Origin: Pseudomonadota bacterium
GTDB taxonomy: Bacteria; Pseudomonadota; Alphaproteobacteria; Rhizobiales; Beijerinckiaceae
Direction of reading: 5' to 3'
Assembly: GCA_021780015.1 (NCBI GenBank)
Contig: JAJXZN010000273.1
Coordinates: 1-18,818, forward strand
Length of the DNA: 18,818 nucleotides
The position numbers and the translations under genes are program-made. Each line of letters opens with the position of its first letter. The first letter of the stretch is position 1. Positions 1 through 7,287 of this stretch are shown here, one piece after another. Under the pieces are notes generated by a model. The model saw only the letters and a list, made by a program, of their open reading frames with translations. It searched no databases and was not told the origin of the DNA.

Positions 1-769
1 CGGCCTGCCGGATGAGACCGTGCATATCAAACTCAAGGGCACGGCGGGACAGAGTTTCGGCGCTTGGCTCGCCAAGGGCGTGACGCTCGAACTCGAAGGC
101 CAGGCCAACGACTATGTCGCCAAAGGCCTGTCCGGCGGCAAGATCATCATCTATCCGCCGGCACAATCGCCGATCGTGCCGGAAGAATCGATCATCGTCG
201 GCAATACGGTGCTTTACGGCGCGATCGCCGGCGAATGCTATTTCCGCGGCGTCGCCGGGGAGCGCTTTGCCGTGCGCAATTCCGGCGCGATCACGGTCGT
301 CGAAGGCACCGGCGACCACGGCTGCGAATATATGACCGGCGGCATCGTCGTCGTCATCGGTAAGACGGGGCGCAATTTTGCTGCCGGCATGTCGGGCGGC
401 ATTGCCTATGTGCTCGACGAAGAGGGCGATTTCGCCCAGCGCTGCAATCTTGCGATGGTCGAGCTCGAGCCGGTTGTCGCCGAAGAAGAGAAGATGCAGG
501 AGAGCTATCACCAGGGCGGCGATCTCGACTTCCACGGCCGTGTCGACGTCATGCGTGACATGACGCGGTTCGATGCCGAGCGCCTGTATCAGTTGATCAG
601 CAATCATGCCGCTTACACCGGCTCGGCGCGGGCGCGTCTCATCCTCGACAATTGGGATGAGTATAAAGGCAAATTCCGCAAGGTGATGCCGGTCGAATAT
701 CGCCGTGCCTTGGCCGAGCTGATGGCGCAGGAGCAGGACGCGCCGACGCTTGCGGCGGCCGGCGAATAA
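1..769 (+). CDS. gltB: Glutamate synthase (NADPH) large subunit, C-terminal part (partial)
   Basis: This is the 3' end of the large subunit of glutamate synthase, which moves ammonia from glutamine to 2-oxoglutarate. The reading frame is open from base 2, so the gene begins outside the window; the last 255 residues are visible. They form the GXGXG beta-helix domain, with glycine-rich turns such as [12 protein letters not shown] (visible residues about 42-53) and [11 protein letters not shown], followed by the usual tail with the stretch [13 protein letters not shown]. The GTG at 20 is internal, not a start. The canonical tail and the adjacent gltD argue for ordinary GltB rather than the short GXGXG-only subunit (MgsB/GlxC) of N-methylglutamate synthase, although the upstream domains cannot be seen. 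The stop codon is at 767-769 and gltD follows after 63 bases, as expected for a gltBD operon. Confidence 0.93.
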   Translation, partial: GLPDETVHIKLKGTAGQSFGAWLAKGVTLELEGQANDYVAKGLSGGKIIIYPPAQSPIVPEESIIVGNTVLYGAIAGECYFRGVAGERFAVRNSGAITVVEGTGDHGCEYMTGGIVVVIGKTGRNFAAGMSGGIAYVLDEEGDFAQRCNLAMVELEPVVAEEEKMQESYHQGGDLDFHGRVDVMRDMTRFDAERLYQLISNHAAYTGSARARLILDNWDEYKGKFRKVMPVEYRRALAELMAQEQDAPTLAAAGE

Positions 770-799
770 ACGTCATAGGGTTTGACCAATCATTGGTTT

Positions 800-817
800 G
801 CCCGCCGCGAGGCGGGC
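800..817 (+). other. gltB-gltD intercistronic hairpin with GNRA-type loop
   Basis: A perfect 7-bp inverted repeat, GCCCGCC and GGCGGGC, encloses the four bases GCGA, which as RNA would be a GNRA tetraloop. It lies in the 63-base gap between the gltB stop and the gltD ATG at 833, ending 15 bases before that ATG and just upstream of a GGGG that may serve as ribosome-binding site. There is no U-tract, so it is not a standard terminator. It may stabilise or tune translation of the downstream cistron; that role is inference. Confidence 0.5.
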
Positions 818-832
818 CGGTTCGGGGCTGAT

Positions 833-2251
833 ATGGGCAAAGTTACGGGCTTCCTGGAGATCGACCGGCGCGACCGGCGCTATGCGCCGGCCTCCGACCG
901 CATCCGCAATTACAAGGAATTCATGATCCCGCTTTCCGAGGAAGCGACGAGGGATCAGGCCGCGCGCTGCATGAATTGCGGCATTCCCTATTGCCACAAC
1001 GGCTGCCCGGTCAATAACCAGATCCCGGACTGGAACGATCTCGTCTACCGGTCGGATTGGGAGGAGGCCGCGCGCAATCTCCATTCGACCAACAATTTTC
1101 CGGAATTCACCGGCCGCGTCTGCCCGGCGCCGTGCGAGGCGGCCTGCACCCTGAACCTCACCGACCAGCCGGTGACGATCAAGACGATCGAATGCGCCAT
1201 CGTCGATCGTGCCTTCGCCAAAGGCTGGGTGAAGCCGGAGCCGGCGGAGCGCCGCACCGGCAAGAAGATCGGCATCATCGGTTCGGGGCCTGCGGGCCTT
1301 GCCTGCGCGCAGCAGCTCGCCCGCGTCGGTCACGATGTCCACGTCTTCGAGAAGCATCTGAAGATGGGCGGCCTGCTGCGCTATGGCATTCCCGACTTCA
1401 AGATGGAGAAGCATCTGATCGACCGCCGCATCCAGCAGATGGAGGCGGAGGGCGTGAATTTTCACGGCGGGGTCAATGTCGGCGTCGATCTCGATCCGCT
1501 GAACCTCGTTGAAGATTGCGATGCGGTCGTGCTCGCCGGCGGCGCGGAAAAGCCGCGCGATCTGCCGATCCCCGGCCGCGACCTCGACGGCATCCATTTC
1601 GCGATGGACTTTCTGCCGCAGCAGAACCGGCGCGTCAGCCGTGAGCCGTTCCACACCAACCAGCCGATTCTCGCCGCTGGCAAGCGCGTCATCGTTATCG
1701 GCGGCGGCGACACCGGCTCCGACTGCATCGGCACTTCGGTCCGCCAGGGCGCGGTGAGCGTCACGCAACTCGAAATCATGCCGATGCCGCCGGAAAAGGA
1801 AAACAAGCTGCTCACCTGGCCGGATTGGCCGCTGAAGCTGCGCACGTCCTCGAGCCACGAAGAAGGCGCAAAGCGCGATTTCGCGGTCATGACGAAGGAA
1901 TTCCGCGGCGAGAACGGCGTCGTCAAGCAGCTCGTCTGCATCCGTGTCGACGAGAAGATGAAGGAAATTCCCGGCAGCACCTTCACCATCGAGGCCGATC
2001 TCGTGCTGCTGGCGATGGGCTTCGTCTCGCCGATTTACGAGGGCTTGCTCGAGAAGCTCGGCGTCAAGCTCGACGGCCGCGGCAATGTCGCAGCCAATGT
2101 GAAGGATTACCAAGCGTCGCTCGACAAGGTCTTCGCCTGCGGCGACATGCGCCGCGGCCAGTCTCTCGTCGTCTGGGCGATCCGCGAGGGGCGGCAGGCG
2201 GCGCAGGCGGTCGATACGTTCCTGACGGGATCGAGCGTTCTGCCGCGGTGA
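833..2251 (+). CDS. gltD: Glutamate synthase (NADPH) small subunit
   Basis: The beta subunit of glutamate synthase oxidises NADPH on FAD and passes electrons through iron-sulfur centres to GltB. I chose the ATG at 833 because the protein then begins [12 protein letters not shown], the usual family start, and is 472 residues long, the usual length; an in-frame TTG at 782 would add 17 unlikely residues. An N-terminal cysteine-rich ferredoxin-like domain has Cys46, Cys49, Cys54, Cys58 and a second set at Cys97, Cys101, Cys105. The FAD motif GSGPAG lies near residues 150-155 and the NADPH motif GGGDTGSDC near 290-298. The C-terminal [19 protein letters not shown] block binds FAD in this family. 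It is co-directional with gltB and converges with the permease gene that ends at 2274. Confidence 0.96.
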   Translation: MGKVTGFLEIDRRDRRYAPASDRIRNYKEFMIPLSEEATRDQAARCMNCGIPYCHNGCPVNNQIPDWNDLVYRSDWEEAARNLHSTNNFPEFTGRVCPAPCEAACTLNLTDQPVTIKTIECAIVDRAFAKGWVKPEPAERRTGKKIGIIGSGPAGLACAQQLARVGHDVHVFEKHLKMGGLLRYGIPDFKMEKHLIDRRIQQMEAEGVNFHGGVNVGVDLDPLNLVEDCDAVVLAGGAEKPRDLPIPGRDLDGIHFAMDFLPQQNRRVSREPFHTNQPILAAGKRVIVIGGGDTGSDCIGTSVRQGAVSVTQLEIMPMPPEKENKLLTWPDWPLKLRTSSSHEEGAKRDFAVMTKEFRGENGVVKQLVCIRVDEKMKEIPGSTFTIEADLVLLAMGFVSPIYEGLLEKLGVKLDGRGNVAANVKDYQASLDKVFACGDMRRGQSLVVWAIREGRQAAQAVDTFLTGSSVLPR

Positions 2252-2266
2252 TCCGCGCGACGCGGA
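2252..2266. terminator. Short hairpin between convergent gltD and permease genes
   Basis: The 22-base gap between gltD and the convergent permease gene holds a 6-bp inverted repeat, TCCGCG and CGCGGA, with a 3-base CGA loop. It is the only structure in the gap and could act in both directions, but the stem is short and there is no T-run on either side. A terminator role is a weak inference from position. Confidence 0.25.
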
Positions 2267-2273
2267 CTATGAG

Positions 2274-3767
2274 CTACGCGCTCTTTCGCAGACGGCTGTG
2301 CTTGCGGCTGTAGAAAAAATAGATCGCGAGCCCGATGACGAGCCAGACGCCAAGCCGCACCCAGGTATCGGCCGGCAGGCCGACCATCAAAAGCAGCGAG
2401 GCGGCAGCGCCGAGGGGCCCGACGACGAAAACGGCGGGCGTCCGGAACGGGCGCTCGATGTCGGGATGGCGGAAGCGCAAAATCATCACGCCGAGGCAGA
2501 CGATGACGAAGGCGAAGAGCGTGCCGATTGAGACGAGTTCGCCGACGAGGCCGATCGGTGCAAGGCCGGCGAGAAGCGCGACGACGATGCCGGTTGTGAT
2601 CGTCGTAATGTAAGGCGTGCGGAATTTCGGATGCACACGCGCCGCCAGGGGCGGCAGCAGGCCGTCATGCGCCATCGTATAGAAGATGCGCGATTGCCCG
2701 AGCAACAGCACCAGGACGACGGAACTCAAGCCGAGAATGGCGCCGAATTTCACGATCGGCGCGAAAAAGCCGAAGCCGATATGATCGACGCCGACGGCGA
2801 TCGGATCCGGCACATTCAATTTATCGTACGGCATGATGCCGGTGATCACCAAGCCGACCAGCGCATAAAGAACCATGCAGACAAACAGCGAGCCGAGGAT
2901 CGAGCGCGGCATATCGCGCTGCGGATTGACGGCCTCCTGGGCCGCGGTCGAGATCGCGTCGAAGCCGATATAGGAGAAAAAGACGACGCCGGCGCCGCGC
3001 AGCACGCCGCCCCAGCCGTAGTGGCCTGGCCCCGCGCTCGGCGGGATGAAGGCGCCGTGCGGATTGCCCGCCGTCACCCAATTCGCGGTGCTGAAGAAGA
3101 AGGCGCCGACGAGGATGAAGAGCACGATGATCGTGAGCTTGATCGCGACGATTACATTGTTGGCGATCGCCGAGTCACGGATACCGAGCACGAGCAGCGT
3201 GCTCATCGCGCCGATCACGAGGGCCGCCGGCACGTTGAAGATCGCATGCGTATGTGACCAATGTCCGCTCGTAGGATCGAAAACAAAGGGCGCGCTCGCA
3301 TAGAGCGCCGGAATGTGGATGTGAAGATCGGTGAGGAAGCTCACCACATAGCCGGACCAGCCGATCGCGACCGTGGTGGAGCCGAGCGCATATTCGAGAA
3401 TCAGGTCCCAGCCGATCATCCAGGCGACGAATTCGCCCATGCTCGCGTAAGCATAGGTATAGGCGCTTCCGGCGATCGGGACGGCGGAGGCCAATTCGGC
3501 ATAGCAAAGACCGGCGAGCGCGCAGGCAAAGCCAGATAAAATGAAGGACAGGGCGATCGCCGGCCCGGAATATTCGGCGGCGGCATGCCCGGTGAGAACG
3601 AAAATGCCTGCGCCGATGAGGCCGCCGATGCCGATGGCGATGAGGCTCGGCAGCGTCAGAGTGCGTTTCAGTGGCGGGCTGCCGTGCGCGGTGATGCCTT
3701 GAACTTCGACATTCGCGGCTTCGGCTTCGAGCACTGCGAGCGGCTTACAGGCAAAGAGATCGGTCAT
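2274..3767 (-). CDS. APC-superfamily amino acid permease, cationic amino acid transporter (CAT/YfnA) type
   Basis: This is an inner-membrane amino acid transporter of 497 residues with about 12 hydrophobic spans. The first span carries the CAT signature [15 protein letters not shown] (from about residue 47). A later block reads [20 protein letters not shown], and [16 protein letters not shown] follows; both are typical of the YfnA/CAT branch of the APC family. The N-terminal 35 residues are cytosolic. I chose the ATG at 3767 because GGGGGAG lies just before it; an upstream TTG at 3779 would place that purine tract inside the gene. It starts 17 bases after the mtnA stop on the same strand, so the two are probably co-transcribed. 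The substrate cannot be read from sequence; a link to methylthioribose or methionine-derived compounds is only suggested by the neighbour. Confidence 0.9.
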   Translation of the reverse strand: MTDLFACKPLAVLEAEAANVEVQGITAHGSPPLKRTLTLPSLIAIGIGGLIGAGIFVLTGHAAAEYSGPAIALSFILSGFACALAGLCYAELASAVPIAGSAYTYAYASMGEFVAWMIGWDLILEYALGSTTVAIGWSGYVVSFLTDLHIHIPALYASAPFVFDPTSGHWSHTHAIFNVPAALVIGAMSTLLVLGIRDSAIANNVIVAIKLTIIVLFILVGAFFFSTANWVTAGNPHGAFIPPSAGPGHYGWGGVLRGAGVVFFSYIGFDAISTAAQEAVNPQRDMPRSILGSLFVCMVLYALVGLVITGIMPYDKLNVPDPIAVGVDHIGFGFFAPIVKFGAILGLSSVVLVLLLGQSRIFYTMAHDGLLPPLAARVHPKFRTPYITTITTGIVVALLAGLAPIGLVGELVSIGTLFAFVIVCLGVMILRFRHPDIERPFRTPAVFVVGPLGAAASLLLMVGLPADTWVRLGVWLVIGLAIYFFYSRKHSRLRKSA

Positions 3768-3784
3768 CGGCTCCCCCAAATCGC

Positions 3785-4882
3785 TTATTCTACCGGTACG
3801 AGCCGGTCTGGAAAGGCGGCGGCCAAGGCCTCCTTGCGCGGCGGAATAATGCCGCGTTCGGTGATGAGGCCGGTAACAAGCCGCGCCGGCGTGACGTCGA
3901 AGGCGGGATTGGCAGCCCCGCTCCCGTCCGGCACGATGCGCACCGTCTCGAGCCGGCCATCATCGGTGCGGCCGCGCATGTGGGTAACTTCGCGGGCGCT
4001 GCGCTCCTCGATCGGAATGTCCTGCAGGCCGTCGGCGATGGCGAAATCGATCGAGGACGAGGGGGCCGCGACATAGAAGGGCACGTCATTGTCTTTCGCT
4101 GCGAGCGCTTTGAGATAGGTGCCGATCTTGTTGCAGACGTCGCCGGTCGCGGTCGTCCGATCCGTGCCGACGATGACAAGGTCGATGCCGCCATGCTGCA
4201 TGATATGGCCGCCGGCATTATCGACGATCACCTGATGTGGGATGCCTTGCTGCGAAAGCTCCCAGGCGGTGAGGGAGGCGCCCTGGTTGCGCGGCCGCGT
4301 CTCGTCCACATAGACATGCAGGTCGATACCGGCTTCTTGCGCCTTGTAGATCGGCGCCGTCGCCGTGCCCCAGTCGACGGTGGCGAGCCAGCCGGCGTTG
4401 CAATGGGTAAGGATGTTCACGCGCCGCTTCCGTTCGGCAATCGCGGCGATCAGAGCGAGACCGTTGATGCCGATTGAATCGCAGATCGCAACATCGCGAT
4501 CGGCCAGTTCGCCGGCCTTAACGAAGGCGGCGGCGGCGCGTTCCGCCGGAGGCAAAGGCAAGAGCGTCGCGGCCATCACGCCGAGCGCCCAGGCGAGATT
4601 GACGGCAGTCGGTCGCGTCGCGTTGAGCTTTGCGCTGGCCTGGGCAAGACCGCTGTCGCTTGGGTCCTCGCGCAGCGCGATGGCCAAGCCATAAGCGGCC
4701 GTGACGCCGATGAGCGGCGCGCCGCGGACTTTCATGTCCTTGATGGCGATGACGAAATCGAGGAGCGTCGCCAGCTCCGCGATCACGAATTCGTGCGGCA
4801 GACGCGTTTGATCGATAATCATGACGCCGCGACCGTCCGCGGCAGGCCAGATAGTGCGGGTGGGCGTGCCGTTTACGACCAT
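3785..4882 (-). CDS. mtnA: Methylthioribose-1-phosphate isomerase family protein (MtnA)
   Basis: The family converts 5-methylthioribose-1-phosphate to methylthioribulose-1-phosphate in methionine salvage, and relatives act on 5-deoxyribose-1-phosphate. The ATG at 4882 is preceded by AGGAG with a 4-base gap and gives a 365-residue protein of normal length; an in-frame extension to 4996 lacks support. Visible motifs are VRGAPLIGV (residues 52-60), LTHCNAG with the catalytic cysteine at 161, [18 protein letters not shown] (192-209), and [19 protein letters not shown] with the catalytic aspartate at 241. Both active-site residues are present, so this is the isomerase and not the related eIF2B-type regulatory protein. 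No mtnB, mtnC, mtnD, mtnE, mtnK or mtnP gene is in the window; the only partner is the APC permease downstream. Whether it serves full methionine salvage or a shortened purine-thioether or deoxyribose disposal route cannot be told here. Confidence 0.93.
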   Translation of the reverse strand: MVVNGTPTRTIWPAADGRGVMIIDQTRLPHEFVIAELATLLDFVIAIKDMKVRGAPLIGVTAAYGLAIALREDPSDSGLAQASAKLNATRPTAVNLAWALGVMAATLLPLPPAERAAAAFVKAGELADRDVAICDSIGINGLALIAAIAERKRRVNILTHCNAGWLATVDWGTATAPIYKAQEAGIDLHVYVDETRPRNQGASLTAWELSQQGIPHQVIVDNAGGHIMQHGGIDLVIVGTDRTTATGDVCNKIGTYLKALAAKDNDVPFYVAAPSSSIDFAIADGLQDIPIEERSAREVTHMRGRTDDGRLETVRIVPDGSGAANPAFDVTPARLVTGLITERGIIPPRKEALAAAFPDRLVPVE

Positions 4883-5092
4883 GGAACTCCTGAGGAACGG
4901 GCGGTTCGGGTGGATTCGGTCGAGTTTGGCGCTTTGACATCCATTGGCAAGAACTAGCAAGGCCCGCGCCGCCTTGTGTGCAATGTCGCAAATCACCGGC
5001 TTCGGCCGATGAAATGCCGAGTCTTCAACAAGCTTTTAACGAAATCTCGTGCAACGTTTTGACTGTCTTAATCTGCCGCCGGGACCTGCGCC
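4883..5092. other. Divergent intergenic region between mtnA and the coiled-coil protein gene
   Basis: These 210 bases must hold the promoters of both divergent genes. I saw no convincing -35/-10 pair. TTGACA (4934-4939) and TTGACT (near 5060) occur on the + strand but without a good -10 at 16-18 bases. A small hairpin with a TTCG loop and the stem CGGC/GCCG sits at 4997-5008, extendable by three pairs past one mismatch. No riboswitch-like fold was recognised. Confidence 0.3.
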
Positions 5093-6172
5093 ATGGATTC
5101 CTCAGCCGATCCGCACGCTTTCGACGATAAAAAGTCCGAGCCCGCGAGCGAGAGCGCGGCCGATGCCGCACCTGATGCCCAGAAGAGGAGCGCGCAGGCG
5201 TTGACGCCGTTCGAGGCCAAGGTTCCTGGGGCAAACAGCGAAGCCAAGAAGCCGGAGCCGCCGAAAACGGCGCCAATCCCGAGCTCGGCGCTGGTGATCC
5301 TGCCTCCAAGGAAGGACAAGTTCGGCGGTGCTTTCGCTGCCGGCGAACCTTTGGGCGGGACGGCGCGTGTCAAGCGCAGTTCGTGGACGAGCACTATGCT
5401 GCGGGCCGCGGCCGTGCTGATCGTCGCCGGGGGTGCCTATGCGGCCGGCAGCCGCTATCTCTCCGTTCCTGGCCTGTCGATGCCGAGCCTGACCTGGCCG
5501 AGCGTTCATCTGGCCGCGCTGGCGCCGCATCCCGCGACTGCCGCACCGGCACCCGCTGCGGCGGCACCTGCGCCCGCAGCGGCGGATAATGCGCTCGCCG
5601 ATCTGCGCCGCGATAATTTGGCCCTGACCGATCAGGTTCACAAATTGCAGGCGCGGCTCGCCACCCTCCAGGCGGCACCGGACGAAATCCGCGGCCTCAA
5701 AAAGAGCCTCGACGGCGTGAAGGCCAGTCTTGATGCCGAGAAGGCCGAGGCCAAGGCGGAAATTGCGCAGCTCACCGCCAAGCTCGACCATGCCCATGTC
5801 GCCGCGGCCGAAAAGGCGCACACGGCACGTCTCGATGCCAAAGCGGTCCAAGCGACGCTTGACCGGGAGGCACGCAACGAGGGCCCCGATGGCGATGCGA
5901 CCGGTACAATTCCCGCCTCGGATGCGCCGCGTGCCGATCCGATGACTCTGGCGTCCGCGGAGGCGCCCCGCCGTGCGCCCGCGCCGATCAACGATTGGGT
6001 CGTGCGCGACGTCTATCACGGCATCGCTTTGATCGAGGGACCGCAGGGCGCCGTCGAAGTCGTGCCGGGCGACGTCCTGCCGGGCGCCGGTACGGTGCGC
6101 TCCATCCAGCGGCGCGGTGACGGCTGGATCGTGCTGACGAGCCGCGGCTATGTCGATTACGATCACGAATAG
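5093..6172 (+). CDS. Hypothetical single-span membrane protein with periplasmic coiled coil
   Basis: I do not recognise this 359-residue protein. Its layout is clear: a polar, Pro/Ala/Lys-rich N-terminus (1-98) that should stay in the cytosol; one hydrophobic span at about 102-120; an Ala/Pro linker (about 141-165); a heptad-like charged helix (about 166-258) predicted to be coiled coil; a disordered joint; and a compact C-terminal domain (about 299-356) rich in beta strand, with DWVVRDVYHGIALIEG and RRGDGWIVLTSRGYVDY. Proteins of this build with a conserved WVVRDVY...G..WIVLTSRG end are, to my memory, common as unnamed proteins in Hyphomicrobiales. The ATG at 5093 has only a poor Shine-Dalgarno. 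It stands alone, divergent from mtnA and convergent with the GNAT gene. A role in the cell envelope or as a scaffold is inference. Confidence 0.8.
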   Translation: MDSSADPHAFDDKKSEPASESAADAAPDAQKRSAQALTPFEAKVPGANSEAKKPEPPKTAPIPSSALVILPPRKDKFGGAFAAGEPLGGTARVKRSSWTSTMLRAAAVLIVAGGAYAAGSRYLSVPGLSMPSLTWPSVHLAALAPHPATAAPAPAAAAPAPAAADNALADLRRDNLALTDQVHKLQARLATLQAAPDEIRGLKKSLDGVKASLDAEKAEAKAEIAQLTAKLDHAHVAAAEKAHTARLDAKAVQATLDREARNEGPDGDATGTIPASDAPRADPMTLASAEAPRRAPAPINDWVVRDVYHGIALIEGPQGAVEVVPGDVLPGAGTVRSIQRRGDGWIVLTSRGYVDYDHE

Positions 6173-6211
6173 ATAATAGCGCTTCAATCGCTGTCGCTTA
6201 CGTCGCGGCGA

Positions 6212-6658
6212 TCAGAATTGCAGCCGATAGCGGACGAAATCGTCGGCTTTGACGAATTCATCGTACAAGTGCCGTGCGGGGTTATTTGCGCGCGTATGCC
6301 AATAGAGGCGCGACCAACCGCGTTCCGCGGCAAGATCGACCAAATCCTGAATCAGTTTCCTGCCGACGCCTTTGCCACGCCAAGCTGGATCGACGAACAG
6401 GTCTTCCAGATAGCATATCGGCGAAGCGACCCAAGTCCCCTCGTGCAGGACGCTGAGGCTGAAGCCGATTGCGTCCCCGCCGCTCTCGGCAATCCGCGCG
6501 AAAATAGCGGAGCTTGGGTCTAGGATGCGTTCCCAGGTCCGCCGGGTAATGTCCGGGGACACGTTGGTCTCGTAGAAGGCATTGTAGCCAGCCCATAGGC
6601 CGTGCCAATCGACCTCATCCGATCGTTTGGCCTCGCGGATCTTGATCACATCGCTCAT
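6212..6658 (-). CDS. GNAT-family N-acetyltransferase
   Basis: This 148-residue protein has the GCN5-related acetyltransferase fold, which moves an acetyl group from acetyl-CoA to an amine. The motif A block is visible as YLEDLFVDPAWRGKGVGRKL (about residues 84-103), with R-G-K-G-V-G forming the acetyl-CoA pyrophosphate loop. The N-terminal REAKRSDEVDWHGLWAGYNAFY and the C-terminal LYWHTRANNPARHLYDEF resemble small stand-alone GNATs of the type that acetylate amino groups of small molecules. I chose the ATG at 6658; a TTG two codons earlier is possible and neither has a clear Shine-Dalgarno. It lies 44 bases after soxG on the same strand, so it may be the last gene of the sox-type operon. The substrate is unknown. 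Confidence 0.87.
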   Translation of the reverse strand: MSDVIKIREAKRSDEVDWHGLWAGYNAFYETNVSPDITRRTWERILDPSSAIFARIAESGGDAIGFSLSVLHEGTWVASPICYLEDLFVDPAWRGKGVGRKLIQDLVDLAAERGWSRLYWHTRANNPARHLYDEFVKADDFVRYRLQF

Positions 6659-6702
6659 CGGCAAGGCCGTGACGTTTCAGGCCGAATGAAGAGGTCCCGA
6701 GC

Positions 6703-7287
6703 CTAGAGAACTTTGAGTCCAAACTCGGCGACGCTTTCCATCAGCCAATGGCAGAACGCGGCGGCAAAGCTGCGTGGCACGGCGACATCATAGGTCGGCG
6801 CGCCGTCGACCTGCCAGATGACAACGTTGAGATGGGCGCAAGAGGTCGAAGCCGCATCGCCGGGCGCAAAGGCGCGCGGGTGCAGATCGATGCCGAGACC
6901 TTTCTCGAAGGTCGCCCGCGCCTTCTCGCCGGCGATGCGCAGCACGGCATAGCCGCTCGATTGTTCGATGACGGCAGCGGTCTCGCCGAGGCCTTCGCCC
7001 AGCGACGTCGCGAGATTTTCGCTCCCTGCATCACGCAAGGCGAGCCAAGCCCGCGGCCCCGTCGCGACCAAAACGAGGCCGCCGCCGGAACTGACTTTGC
7101 TGCCTTCGACCCATTGGACGCCGAACGAGGCCTTCAGTCGCGCCGCGAAATCCGCGATCGCGCCGCGTGCAATGACGGTCGCAATCTGCGGGCTCCTTTC
7201 GCGCACGCTGACGCCGGGCGTCGCCGCCACGCCAATGTCTTTCAAGGCGCCCGCGCAAGGCGAGCGGAAGGTGAGCACCTCACTCAT
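6703..7287 (-). CDS. soxG: Sarcosine oxidase-type gamma subunit (SoxG, or MgdD of N-methylglutamate dehydrogenase)
   Basis: This is the small structural gamma subunit of the heterotetrameric sarcosine oxidase family, with a fold related to the folate-binding GcvT domain. The 194-residue protein starts at the ATG at 7287; longer in-frame extensions run back inside soxA and are not supported. Typical features are GPRAWLAL in the middle, SSGYAVLRIAGEKARATFEKG (split here only for description), and the C-terminal YDVAVPRSFAAAFCHWLMES. It overlaps the soxA stop codon by 8 bases, indicating translational coupling. It is the last of the four subunit genes; a GNAT gene follows. Sequence alone does not tell sarcosine oxidase from N-methylglutamate dehydrogenase. 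Confidence 0.88.
   Translation of the reverse strand: MSEVLTFRSPCAGALKDIGVAATPGVSVRERSPQIATVIARGAIADFAARLKASFGVQWVEGSKVSSGGGLVLVATGPRAWLALRDAGSENLATSLGEGLGETAAVIEQSSGYAVLRIAGEKARATFEKGLGIDLHPRAFAPGDAASTSCAHLNVVIWQVDGAPTYDVAVPRSFAAAFCHWLMESVAEFGLKVL

Noticed and set aside
1..769. Reading the first gene as MgsB/GlxC, the GXGXG subunit of N-methylglutamate synthase
   Set aside because: The C-terminal tail ([13 protein letters not shown]) and the adjacent canonical gltD fit ordinary GltB; the frame is also open to the window edge. It cannot be fully excluded without the upstream sequence.
773..2113. 446-codon open frame on the - strand opposite gltD
   Set aside because: It is a shadow of gltD, with no ribosome-binding site and an unnatural Ala/Arg/Asp-rich composition.
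4934..4962. Promoter for the coiled-coil protein gene starting with TTGACA at 4934
   Set aside because: No acceptable -10 box is present at 16-18 bases downstream.
5102..6187. 361-codon - strand frame opposite the coiled-coil protein gene
   Set aside because: The + strand frame has a coherent layout of membrane span, linker, coiled coil and domain; the - strand frame has none.
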